Assembly: GCA_903864375.1 (NCBI GenBank)
Contig: CAIPFS010000513.1
Coordinates: 1-8,257, forward strand
Origin: an uncultured Verrucomicrobiota bacterium
GTDB lineage: Bacteria; Verrucomicrobiota; Verrucomicrobiia; Limisphaerales; UBA9464
Length of the DNA stretch: 8,257 bases
Reading direction: 5' to 3'
The notes under the pieces were generated by a model, which did no database searches, was not told the origin of the DNA, and saw only the letters and a list, made by a program, of their open reading frames with translations. The position numbers and the translations under genes were made by a program. Below, one piece after another: positions 1 through 6,884 of the stretch (positions are counted from its first letter, which is position 1; every line of letters begins with the position of its first letter).

Positions 1-2
1 CG

Positions 3-371
3 GGCGACTACGATGGAGATGGGAGGGTCGATCTGGCGGTAGGCCAGAATTCGGCTGCGCCCCGTCTGTTCCACAATCTTCGAGCTCGTCCCGGGATTCG
101 GGTCCGACTTTTCGGCTCCCACAACAATCCCCATGCCATTGGCGCGCAGCTGAGATGGAAATCCGATGCCGGGGTCGGACGGGTTCAGGAAGTCCGGGCC
201 GGCGGCGGATTTCAATCGCAGGACGCGTCCGTGCTGGTCATGTCCCAACCACCCTATCCGGCCCGGTTGGAGATTCTCTGGCCGGGGGGAGCCCACACGG
301 CTGTGGAGGTGATGGAGGCGGCGCGTGAACTGGAGGTGGGGGTGGACGGCCTGCGGCGCACTCTCAAATGA
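3..371 (+). CDS. FG-GAP / ASPIC-UnbV domain protein, C-terminal part (5' truncated by window edge)
   Basis: The reading frame is open from the window edge to a TGA and gives 122 residues of a larger protein. It opens with GDYDGDGRVDLAVGQN, a calcium-binding-like DxDxDGxxD loop typical of FG-GAP/VCBS beta-propeller repeats. It continues with a stretch resembling the ASPIC/UnbV domain: an N-P-H-AIGAQL segment, then EVRAGGGFQSQD, then a closing LEILWPGG. Proteins of this type are usually large, exported, repeat-rich proteins of the CRTAC1/ASPIC kind, common in Planctomycetota, Verrucomicrobiota and Acidobacteriota. Their biochemical role is mostly unknown, with surface or extracellular binding usually assumed. 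The signal peptide and most repeats would lie upstream of the window. The gene converges on the esterase operon 40 bp away, so it is probably unrelated to purine breakdown. The domain call rests on motif pattern alone. Confidence 0.8.
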   Translation, partial: GDYDGDGRVDLAVGQNSAAPRLFHNLRARPGIRVRLFGSHNNPHAIGAQLRWKSDAGVGRVQEVRAGGGFQSQDASVLVMSQPPYPARLEILWPGGAHTAVEVMEAARELEVGVDGLRRTLK

Positions 372-411
372 TCCGGTGCGGGGGCGGACCGCGTGAGAGG
401 GCACCAACGGT

Positions 412-1587
412 CTACCGGAGTTGTTCCTCCAGCCACGGAATGATCGCCTCGGCCCAGAGCTCTCCGTGCCGGGTCAACCCGCGGCGATTGAAATGAACCC
501 CGTGCCCGTTGGATTCCCGGAATGGGGCATCCAGGGCATCAGTATTCGGACCGGCAAGGACAAATCCGCTTCCGGCCAATCCTTGTTGGGCGGCCCGGAG
601 TTCCGGCGAACCGGTTTGTTCGGGGGTATGATAGGAGGCCTGGGCAACAAACCATGGGACGTTCCATCCCCAATCCGTCCGGCTGTGACGGATCAAAAGG
701 CGCAGATAATCCTGATACTGCTGCGGCGTGATATTCCGTCCCTCGGGTTGATGATTATCCGACTCGCCCTGATGCCATAAAACAGCTCGAAAGCCGGTCG
801 ATCCCAGGCTCCTCCCTCGCTGGACCATCCGTTGGTACAACTCTCCGGTGCTTGCCCAGCGTTGGGTTCCCACGGTGATCGCGTTGGCTCCCGTGGTGGG
901 TGGAGCGGCGAATTCCTCGCCGGACGGCAGCCATTCCCGGACGCTGGTCCCGCCGGCACCTGTGGACAGCAATCCCACCGGTACCTGAAAATGCCGGGCG
1001 ATGGCATCACCCAACGTGGGAAGGAAACTGCCGCCATCCCCACTCGCACCCGGTTGCGGATCAGCGGCGATTTTCCAGCGAGCCCCGTCGAAACCAACCA
1101 CGGTGTTGGTGGCGGGAGTCGTCCGCTCTTCGCCGTGATTTGCCGAGTTGGATTGTCCGGCCACGAGAAATACCTCTCCGATACCCACATGTTCGACCTG
1201 AGAGGTCGCCCGTGTGGAATTGCCGCCACGAAGACGGGCCTCAATGCGGTACCATCCGCCGGCCGGCAGTTTCATTTCAAATTGAAAGCGTGGCACGCGA
1301 GCATCTGTGGCGATGGGGATCCATTCGCTGGTCAGAGGTTCGCCCGTGGTCCAACGAACCGCCCGTGCCTCCAATTGAACTCCGTCCATGGCTCCGCCGG
1401 TAGAGACCGTGCCCGCCAGCAGCAGCATGCCACTCTCCCGCGAAATTCGTTGAGTGACCTGATAGTCGAGGGGGGCGTCGAGGTGGAGGTCAACCTGGGG
1501 TTCGTTCGCGAGTGCCAGTATGGCGGTCGAGGCAACTCCCATCCACACCGCGGGCAGCGGATTCAAGCGTACGGGGCAAATCCTCAT
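412..1587 (-). CDS. Secreted sialate O-acetylesterase-like (SASA/DUF303) SGNH carbohydrate esterase
   Basis: This 391-residue protein probably removes acetyl or other acyl groups from sugars outside the cytoplasm; the true substrate cannot be read from sequence. Residues 1-27 look like a signal peptide, with a positive start, a hydrophobic stretch and likely cleavage after ALA. Residues ~30-135 are probably a beta-rich N-terminal domain. The esterase core follows: GQSNS at 144-148 (nucleophile Ser146), GAGGTSVREW at 210-219, WHQGESD at 271-277 and GVHF at 363-366 (catalytic His365). These are the blocks expected of SASA/DUF303 (CE6-like) enzymes. Oddly, the usual Asp three residues before the catalytic His is His362 here. 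The ATG overlaps the stop of the upstream alpha/beta hydrolase by 4 bp (ATGA), which implies translational coupling. It is the last gene of the six-gene minus-strand run. Family assignment is good; substrate is unknown. Confidence 0.85.
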   Translation of the reverse strand: MRICPVRLNPLPAVWMGVASTAILALANEPQVDLHLDAPLDYQVTQRISRESGMLLLAGTVSTGGAMDGVQLEARAVRWTTGEPLTSEWIPIATDARVPRFQFEMKLPAGGWYRIEARLRGGNSTRATSQVEHVGIGEVFLVAGQSNSANHGEERTTPATNTVVGFDGARWKIAADPQPGASGDGGSFLPTLGDAIARHFQVPVGLLSTGAGGTSVREWLPSGEEFAAPPTTGANAITVGTQRWASTGELYQRMVQRGRSLGSTGFRAVLWHQGESDNHQPEGRNITPQQYQDYLRLLIRHSRTDWGWNVPWFVAQASYHTPEQTGSPELRAAQQGLAGSGFVLAGPNTDALDAPFRESNGHGVHFNRRGLTRHGELWAEAIIPWLEEQLR

Positions 1588-2420
1588 GGAAGGGGTGTGC
1601 CTGCGTGCTGAACGATGAATTGGACCACCGGTGTCGGATCATCGAGTCCATGTGGATGATGTCCGATTCCGGGCTTGTGGATGACCTGAATTTCACCTCC
1701 CAGGGAATGATAGCGTTGCTCAACGACGGCGGTGTTTTCTGCGTAAGGAACAACGTCGTCGGCATCTCCGACCACATGAATCAAGGGAATGTGGGCCAGG
1801 GCCAGGGGGCGCAGGATGTCGATTGGATTTCCGGTATAGGCGAGGCCTTCCGCCTCATTCTTGAACCCATACAGTTTCTGAAGTTCCGTCCAGTCTCCCG
1901 GACTGCCTTGTGCCTTGTAGCGTCCGCCCGGCCAGCTCTTGAAATCGCAGACCGGCGCATCCCCATAGATCACGGCGACCTTATCGGTATTCCGGGCGGC
2001 CCAGCGATAGGCATACAGGCCGCCTCGGCTCAGACCAATCAGGGCCGCCTTGGGGGCAAGTCCATGGGACCGGAGATTCGCGTAAAAGGCATCAAAATGG
2101 CCGAGAGCGGGAGGACTGCCAAAGGTGTTGCCGACGACGATATGCACATGACAAAAGCCGTTGGTCAGCAATCCCGTGGCGGCGCAACGTTCTGTGAAGG
2201 CATCGGGGAACTCCATGCACCAGGACCAGGGATTCCCGGGGCGCGGTTCCTTGGGTTCCACCAGCCACGCGGCACAGCCGTCGACGGTGAATTGATGCCG
2301 CTTGAAGCCATGCCAGAGGTCGATCGTTTCACCGGGCCAGTTCAAGTCGGCGGCGCTCAGGCTGACGGCCAGCAATAACGATCCGAGAGTCGGGGGGATG
2401 TGTCGGTAGGTCGGAAACAT
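1584..2420 (-). CDS. Secreted alpha/beta hydrolase (prolyl-oligopeptidase/esterase-like)
   Basis: This is a predicted exported serine hydrolase of 278 residues with the alpha/beta-hydrolase fold. I chose the ATG at 2420, not the one at 2483, because the protein then begins with a credible signal peptide (MFPTYRHIPPTLGSLLLAVS, likely cleavage near SAA, residue 24) and no longer overlaps the allantoinase gene. The upstream ATG would add 21 residues and overlap that gene by 26 bp. No strong ribosome-binding site supports either. The mature protein starts with WHGFKRHQFTVDG, seen in a planctomycete/verrucomicrobial/Bacteroidetes hydrolase group. The nucleophile elbow is GLSRGG (Ser131). A GDADDVVP segment supplies the acid (about Asp221) and a GHHPHG segment the His (about His255). 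DAPVCDFKSWPGG lies between them. The gene follows allantoinase by 37 bp and overlaps the esterase by 4 bp. Substrate is unknown; ester or peptide hydrolysis is equally possible. Confidence 0.82.
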   Translation of the reverse strand: MFPTYRHIPPTLGSLLLAVSLSAADLNWPGETIDLWHGFKRHQFTVDGCAAWLVEPKEPRPGNPWSWCMEFPDAFTERCAATGLLTNGFCHVHIVVGNTFGSPPALGHFDAFYANLRSHGLAPKAALIGLSRGGLYAYRWAARNTDKVAVIYGDAPVCDFKSWPGGRYKAQGSPGDWTELQKLYGFKNEAEGLAYTGNPIDILRPLALAHIPLIHVVGDADDVVPYAENTAVVEQRYHSLGGEIQVIHKPGIGHHPHGLDDPTPVVQFIVQHAGTPLP

Positions 2421-2457
2421 TTCGGGCAAGGATGTCGGAAGCCGGGAGGTGGGGCAA

Positions 2458-3765
2458 TCATTCGGCGAAAACCGTTTTTCCATTCACCCAGGTGCGCCGG
2501 ACCTTCCAGGCCGGAATTTGCCCGACAAACGGAGAGTGCTGATGTCGATCCTTCAGGTCGGATTTGAGGATGGCCTGTCCGGAACCGGGCATGAGGAGGC
2601 ACAGGTCCGCCGGCGCGCCGACGCGCAGTGCGCCCGCATCAGGTCCCAGGTGGAATCGACGTCCGGGGTTGGTGCTCAGCAGGGCGGCCAGACGTTGCAC
2701 TGGAATTCCCCGGTCCAATCCCCCGGAATAAGTCAACGGCAACGCGTGCTGGATGCCTGAAATGCCGCCCCAGGCCTCGAGGAAGGGACGCCCCTCCTTG
2801 AGATCGGGCGGGCAGGGGGAATGATCCGAGCCGATGGTGTCGATCTCACCGCGGGCGATGGACTGCCACAACTGTTCCCGTTGCGGCGAACTACGGAGTG
2901 GTGGGGCGCATTTGGCGATGGCACCCAGGCGAATCATGTCCTCAACCGTCAGGTGAAGGTAGTGCGGGCACGTTTCCACCGTCACATCGATGCCCTTTTT
3001 ACGGGCGTCCGCGGCCAGGGCAACGCCCTCCGGGCAACTCACATGGACCAGGTGCAGGGGGCACCCGGTTTCGCCGGCGAGTTCCAGCACTTCCTGGATG
3101 GCCCGGAGTTCGGCCTCCATCGGACGAGAAGCTGCGAAGGAGGCGGCATCGGTCTGTCCGAGTTGAATGGCTTCCGCAGTCCGTCGTGCCGTGAGCGCCT
3201 CGTCCTCGGCATGCACCGCCAGGCACATGCCGGGAAGTTGGGCGATGATGCGCATCCCCTCACGCAGCGTTTTAGCATCGCTCCGGGGAAAGTCGTCGAT
3301 CCCGCTGTTGGACATGAACGCCTTGAACCCCACCACGCCACAGGCGTGGAGTGGTTCCAGTTGGTGGAGGTGTCCGGGAATGAGTCCGCCCCAAAGCCGG
3401 GTTTTGACGATGCTGCGGGCGGCGGCACAGGCCTCTTTTTCCCGGAAAGCCTCGGGCGTCACCGTGGCGGGCGACGAATTGAGGGGCATGTCCACGACGG
3501 TGGTGACGCCCCCGGCGGCGGCGGCGGCGCTGCCAGTGGCGAAGCCCTCCCAATGGGTTCGTCCCGGTTCGTTGAAGTGGACGTGGGCATCGATCATTCC
3601 AGGGACGAGGAGGGCTCCATCGAAAGAAAGCTCCTCCCGGGCGCTCCCGGATATGCTGGCACTGAGTTCAACAATGACACCGTCATTCATTCCCAGCTCG
3701 AGGGCTTGCGGGCCCTCCGGGGTCACAATGCGGGTGGAGCGAATGATGCAGTCAAACTGGCTCAT
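2458..3765 (-). CDS. allB: Allantoinase
   Basis: Hydrolyses the ring of (S)-allantoin to allantoate in the cytoplasm. The 435-residue length is usual for AllB (about 450), and the protein is a cyclic amidohydrolase with a binuclear metal site. Visible ligands are H61 and H63 in DAHVHFNEPGR, the probable carboxylated lysine K148 in GFKAFM, H185 in VHAEDE, H241 in LHLVHVS and D314 in GSDHSPCPPD. The combination of HFNEPGRTHWEGF with the DMPLNSSPAT segment is characteristic of allantoinase; dihydropyrimidinases and dihydroorotases differ here. The C-terminus has the expected strand ending in WVNGKTVFAE. The ATG overlaps the stop of the allantoate amidohydrolase gene by 4 bp, so translation is likely coupled. 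Its neighbours supply the preceding and following pathway steps, which makes the call very secure. Confidence 0.96.
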   Translation of the reverse strand: MSQFDCIIRSTRIVTPEGPQALELGMNDGVIVELSASISGSAREELSFDGALLVPGMIDAHVHFNEPGRTHWEGFATGSAAAAAGGVTTVVDMPLNSSPATVTPEAFREKEACAAARSIVKTRLWGGLIPGHLHQLEPLHACGVVGFKAFMSNSGIDDFPRSDAKTLREGMRIIAQLPGMCLAVHAEDEALTARRTAEAIQLGQTDAASFAASRPMEAELRAIQEVLELAGETGCPLHLVHVSCPEGVALAADARKKGIDVTVETCPHYLHLTVEDMIRLGAIAKCAPPLRSSPQREQLWQSIARGEIDTIGSDHSPCPPDLKEGRPFLEAWGGISGIQHALPLTYSGGLDRGIPVQRLAALLSTNPGRRFHLGPDAGALRVGAPADLCLLMPGSGQAILKSDLKDRHQHSPFVGQIPAWKVRRTWVNGKTVFAE

Positions 3766-5060
3766 GGATGGGTCTTATCTGGCGGGGAACTGCGGACGGC
3801 AAGAATGGCATCCAGAAGCGCCGTCACGCCCACTTCAATGTCCTGCGGTGAAACCCATTCGTCCGGATGATGGCTCAATCCCTCGCGGCAGCGTACGAAG
3901 AGCATGCCGACCGGACAGAGGCGGGCCATGATTGCAGCGTCGTGGCCAGCGCCGCTAGGGATCATCGGCGTCGGGCCCTGTTGCCCTTCGGCTGCCTGCT
4001 GAAGCGTGCGTCTCAAGGGGGGGCTCATGGGAACGGACTTTCCCTGCTGGAGGATTTCCCAATGAACGGTGATGCGGCGGAGCCTGCAATCACGTTCGAT
4101 GGCGTCCTTCAATTTCTCCAGCGCCTCGGTCAGGCAATGGTCCTGCTCATGGCGGATGTCCAGGCTGAATTCCACCACCTCCGGAATGACATTGCCTGCC
4201 CCGGGTTCGGCCCGGATTTGACCGACTGTCGCCCGAAGCCCGTCGCTGGCTCGCGCAAGACTCTCAATTTCCAAAATCGCCTCCGCTGCGGCGCAGAGGG
4301 CATCCTGCCGCAGGGACATGGGCGTGGTTCCGGCGTGCCCCGACTTTCCCACGAACCGGAGGCGGGCGCGGGTCTGGGCGGCGATCGCGGAGACAACGCC
4401 CAGGGGAATTCCCAGCTCCTCCAATTGCGGCCCCTGTTCCAGGTGAAGCTCCAGGTATCCCAGGACACCTGCGGGTGCCGTTTGCCGGGAAAGCAGCTGC
4501 CGGGGGTTGGTTCCCCGGCTTTCCAGGAGTTCAGCCAGGGTCTGGCCGGAATCGTCCCTCAAGGCGAGCCATTCGGACCGAAACAATCCTGCATAAAAGG
4601 AACTTCCCAGATAGGCCGTTTGGAAGCGGAGACCTTCCTCATCAGAAAACCCCACCACTTCGAGATCGAAGGGCAACGATGTGCCCCAGGCCTGAAGCTG
4701 TTCGACACAGGCGAGGGCTGCGACGACACCCAATGGCCCGTCATAACGTCCGGCATTCCGCACGGTGTCGAGGTGCGAGCCGATGACCAGAAGCCCACCG
4801 GTTTCCCGGGCGGCGGAGAGAGCCCTCTCTGGGGGCCGCCAGCGAATCTTCATGTTCTGAAGGGCATCCACGCTGAAGTGCAATCCTGCGGCATTGGCCC
4901 ATTGTTGAAACCGCTCATGAACCGAATCCATCGCCGGCGAAAAGATCCGCCGGGTCAATTTCCCCGGTTCCTCGCTCATGGCTCCCAATTCCTCCAGTCG
5001 GGAGTGGATGCGCGAAAGGATCTCCGGGTGAAGCGGTGGGCGTGGAGGTTCAGCTTCCAC
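3762..5060 (-). CDS. allC: Allantoate amidohydrolase (M20/HyuC-AllC family)
   Basis: Hydrolyses allantoate to (S)-ureidoglycine, ammonia and CO2. The open frame extends upstream to 5276, but its first 72 residues only shadow the HIU hydrolase gene. Family-like sequence begins with LSRIHSRLEELGAMSEEPG, and the only usable start just before it is a GTG at 5060, giving 432 residues (E. coli AllC has about 411). This start overlaps the HIU hydrolase stop by 11 bp; the next Met (4979) would remove the first conserved helix. Metal-site motifs, numbered from the GTG: GSHLDTV at 94-100 (H96), the bridging Asp107 in RYDGPLG, SDEEG at 139-143 (E141/E142), H206 in LELHLEQGP, and H397/H398 in SHHPDEW. 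GHDAAIMA holds H373. The related N-carbamoyl-amino-acid hydrolases share this fold, but the setting between HIU hydrolase and allantoinase favours allantoate as substrate. Confidence 0.93.
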   Translation of the reverse strand: MEAEPPRPPLHPEILSRIHSRLEELGAMSEEPGKLTRRIFSPAMDSVHERFQQWANAAGLHFSVDALQNMKIRWRPPERALSAARETGGLLVIGSHLDTVRNAGRYDGPLGVVAALACVEQLQAWGTSLPFDLEVVGFSDEEGLRFQTAYLGSSFYAGLFRSEWLALRDDSGQTLAELLESRGTNPRQLLSRQTAPAGVLGYLELHLEQGPQLEELGIPLGVVSAIAAQTRARLRFVGKSGHAGTTPMSLRQDALCAAAEAILEIESLARASDGLRATVGQIRAEPGAGNVIPEVVEFSLDIRHEQDHCLTEALEKLKDAIERDCRLRRITVHWEILQQGKSVPMSPPLRRTLQQAAEGQQGPTPMIPSGAGHDAAIMARLCPVGMLFVRCREGLSHHPDEWVSPQDIEVGVTALLDAILAVRSSPPDKTHP

Positions 5061-5415
5061 GGTAGGTCGAATAGCTCCAGGGCGTGACCAGGAGCGGGAC
5101 GTGGTAGTTGGCACCGGGGTCAGATACCCCGAAGCGGAGCGGTACCTCGTCCAGGAACGGGATCGTGCCGGCGTCAACGCCGAGGCTCTGGAAATAGTCA
5201 CCAATCTGGAACCGCAGCTCGTAGGTGCCGGCAAGAAAGGCGTCGCCCGCCAGCAACGGGGTTTCGGTCCGGCCATCCGCGGTGGTGATCGCAGTGGCGA
5301 CCTGCGTCCACTGGTCGCCGTTTTGACGCCAGAGGGTCAATTCCACTCCGGCAGCCGGTCGCCCGTGGGTGGTGTTCAGGACATGGGTGGTCAATTTCCC
5401 GAAGGGCTTCGACAT
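5050..5415 (-). CDS. uraH: 5-hydroxyisourate hydrolase (transthyretin-like)
   Basis: Hydrolyses 5-hydroxyisourate, the product of urate oxidase, to OHCU. The 121 residues match the family's usual length of about 110-120. The frame is open further upstream, but the ATG at 5415 gives the standard N-terminus with KLTTHVLNTTHGRPA. Diagnostic positions are His11, Arg49 in DGRTETPLL, His105 in YHVPLLVTPWSYSTY and the C-terminal YRGS tetrapeptide that separates HIU hydrolases from vertebrate transthyretin. No signal peptide is present, so the enzyme is cytoplasmic, unlike the periplasmic versions in some enterobacteria. It starts 20 bp after the OHCU decarboxylase stop, and its end overlaps the GTG start of allC by 11 bp. 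It is a free-standing gene, not fused to another uricase-pathway domain. Only a weak purine-rich stretch precedes the start. Confidence 0.95.
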   Translation of the reverse strand: MSKPFGKLTTHVLNTTHGRPAAGVELTLWRQNGDQWTQVATAITTADGRTETPLLAGDAFLAGTYELRFQIGDYFQSLGVDAGTIPFLDEVPLRFGVSDPGANYHVPLLVTPWSYSTYRGS

Positions 5416-5435
5416 GGGATGGCTCTCGTTAGGAA

Positions 5436-6029
5436 TCACGCAGGGAGGATCAGGTCGTTGAGCCGATGCCAGGCAATTCGTCCAATTTGAACGAGCGCCG
5501 TTTCCATTTCCTCCTCCGGAGTCAGGGCCAATCGATGTTCGAACGCCCCAAAGATCTGCTCCTGGGTGTGATCCCGTACGCAGATGACAAAGGGAAAACC
5601 GAAACGGTGCTGGTATTGTTGGTTCAATGCCCCCATTCGGGAAAACTGTTCGGGTGACAGGCGATCGAGCCGCGCCGAACGTTGCTCGGCAGTGCTTTGT
5701 TCGGTCAGTTCTCCTGAGATCGCCAGCTTTCCAGCGAGGTCTGGGTGCGCCCGAATGAGGGCCCGCTTCTTTTCGACGGCGGACCCACCCACCACCTCCA
5801 GCAACGTCCGGTACCATTGTTCGACGCTTGAAAAGGGGCGGTGAACCGCCGCCGTCTCGGCAATCCAGGGCGAATGTTCAAACAATGGTCCGGTCAGTGC
5901 CACAAATTCGTCCACCGGAAGCTGATTCAGCGTGACAAGGGTGCGTCTCCTGGGAGAAGTGGTTCCTTGTTCTGCGGACCTTTTGTCTGACCCAGCGAAA
6001 TGTGTTTCCACGCGGGCATCCCATCTCAT
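5436..6029 (-). CDS. uraD: OHCU decarboxylase (2-oxo-4-hydroxy-4-carboxy-5-ureidoimidazoline decarboxylase); start uncertain
   Basis: Decarboxylates OHCU stereospecifically to (S)-allantoin. Key residues in the 197-residue frame are His95 in AHPDLAG, Glu115 in STAEQRSARL and Arg152 in FVICVRDHT. These correspond to the catalytic His, Glu and Arg described for this family, and RFGFPFVICVR is a hallmark stretch. Family similarity begins only at about residue 34 (LNQLPVDEFVALTGPLFEHSPW). The first ~30 residues, rich in charge and Ser/Thr, look non-coding. The only ATG (6029) overlaps the divergent uricase ATG within one CATG, an unlikely arrangement. A good AGGAG lies at 5951-5947, but no in-frame ATG, GTG or TTG follows it at normal spacing. 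In-frame alternatives are CTG at 5930 and GTG at 5915. An out-of-frame TTG (5938) sits 8 bases after AGGAG. The function is secure; the true N-terminus is not. First gene of the minus-strand operon. Confidence 0.92.
   Translation of the reverse strand: MRWDARVETHFAGSDKRSAEQGTTSPRRRTLVTLNQLPVDEFVALTGPLFEHSPWIAETAAVHRPFSSVEQWYRTLLEVVGGSAVEKKRALIRAHPDLAGKLAISGELTEQSTAEQRSARLDRLSPEQFSRMGALNQQYQHRFGFPFVICVRDHTQEQIFGAFEHRLALTPEEEMETALVQIGRIAWHRLNDLILPA
5931..6027. promoter_or_regulatory. Probable divergent promoter/operator region between uraD and uricase
   Basis: This is the only place from which both the six-gene minus-strand run and the two-gene plus-strand pair could be driven, if uraD starts near 5930 as its conserved fold suggests. 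I could not recognise convincing -35/-10 elements on either strand. The region holds an imperfect direct repeat on the plus strand, TTGTTCTGCGGACC (5967-5980) and TTGTCTGACC (5983-5992), which might be paired half-sites for a regulator. It also holds the AGGAG on the minus strand at 5951-5947. No regulator gene is in the window. The call is inferred from gene layout, not from a matched consensus. Confidence 0.4.
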
Positions 6030-6870
6030 GCAGCTACTTCACAGTCAATACGGCAAGTCCGCGGTGGGACTTCTCAAGGTGTTCCGCGACGGTGATCGAC
6101 AGACGGTTCGTGAGATCACGGTCTCGGCGTTGGTGAGTGGTGACTTTTCGGGGGCTTTTCTCGCGGGCGATAATTCGAACACTGTTCCCACCGATACCAT
6201 CAAGAACACCATCTACGCCCTGGCGCATGATCACCTGGATTCATCGGGCATTGAACCCTTTGGCCTGAAACTCGCCGCCCATTTTTTGGCGCGGTATGGG
6301 CAGTTTCAAACCGTCCAACTCCAGCTGGAGGAGAAGCCTTGGGGGCGGATGATGGTGGATGGGTTGCCCCATGCTCACGCGTTCCAAGCCACCGGCGATG
6401 GGATTCGAACCGCCGTTATTCAGGCGCGGCGATCGCATCCGCCCGATGTGACGGGGGGCCTTCAAGAGCTGGAGATCCTTAAATCGACCGGGTCGGGATT
6501 CGTCGGCTTCCCGCGATGCGAATTCACCACCCTGCCGGAAGCGACCGACCGGATCATGGCCACCCGGTTGACCGCCAGCTGGCATTTCCGGGAGGCTGCA
6601 ACGGACTACCCCTCGGTGGCTTCGAAGATGCGGGAGGCATTCATCGAGGTCTTTGCCAACCGCTACAGTCGGGCGGTCCAGGAAACCTTGTACCAGATGG
6701 CGGAGTTGGCGTTGGAACGCGTCCCCGAGGTGGACCAGATCTCCCTGCGGCTTCCGAATCTTCACTATTTTCCGTACGATCTCGGCCGATTCGGGATTCC
6801 CAACGACCAGGTCATCTTCTACCCGGCGCCGAATCCGCACGGGGATATTTCGGCAACCGTGAGCCGTTAA
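6028..6870 (+). CDS. Urate oxidase (cofactor-free uricase)
   Basis: Oxidises urate with O2 to 5-hydroxyisourate and H2O2. The frame is open from 5932, but similarity begins at the ATG at 6028, which gives 280 residues (usual ~290-310). Residues aligned from memory with Aspergillus flavus uricase are all kept: Lys10 in YGKSAV, Thr55/Asp56 in PTDTIKNT (Thr57/Asp58), Phe158 in SGFVGF (Phe159), Arg175 in TDRIMAT (Arg176), Val217/Gln218 in RAVQETLYQM (227/228), and Asn244 and His246 in LPNLHYF (254/256). The C-terminus ends HGDISATVSR with no further tail. The product is unfused, unlike Bacillus PucL, which carries an OHCU decarboxylase domain; here that enzyme is the separate divergent gene. No good Shine-Dalgarno precedes the ATG. 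The aminotransferase follows 14 bp after the stop. The enzyme releases hydrogen peroxide, but no catalase is nearby. Confidence 0.96.
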   Translation: MQLLHSQYGKSAVGLLKVFRDGDRQTVREITVSALVSGDFSGAFLAGDNSNTVPTDTIKNTIYALAHDHLDSSGIEPFGLKLAAHFLARYGQFQTVQLQLEEKPWGRMMVDGLPHAHAFQATGDGIRTAVIQARRSHPPDVTGGLQELEILKSTGSGFVGFPRCEFTTLPEATDRIMATRLTASWHFREAATDYPSVASKMREAFIEVFANRYSRAVQETLYQMAELALERVPEVDQISLRLPNLHYFPYDLGRFGIPNDQVIFYPAPNPHGDISATVSR

Positions 6871-6884
6871 CACCGGAGCATTTC

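Noticed and set aside
372..411. Hairpin terminator between the convergent ASPIC/UnbV gene and the esterase
   Set aside because: Short pairings such as CGGT/ACCG and GGTGC/GCACC exist, but stems are 4-5 bp with long loops and no T tract on either strand.
1512..2378. 288-residue plus-strand open frame opposite the alpha/beta hydrolase
   Set aside because: Antisense shadow of a gene with an intact GLSRGG elbow and signal peptide; its own product shows no motifs.
2821..3870. 349-residue plus-strand open frame opposite allantoinase
   Set aside because: It lies entirely antisense to allB and its start; the product is Gly/His/Arg-rich with no recognisable motif, as expected from codon bias of a G+C-rich gene on the other strand.
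3867..5087. 406-residue plus-strand open frame opposite allC
   Set aside because: Antisense shadow of allC; no domain signature, no ribosome-binding site, and allC has every metal-site motif intact.
5061..5276. N-terminal extension of allC upstream of the GTG
   Set aside because: These 72 residues are Arg/Ser/Thr/Pro-rich and out of frame with the HIU hydrolase gene that occupies this DNA; allC-like sequence starts only after it.
6241..6873. 210-residue minus-strand open frame opposite uricase
   Set aside because: Composition is the reverse image of uricase coding DNA, and uricase active-site residues are fully conserved on the plus strand.
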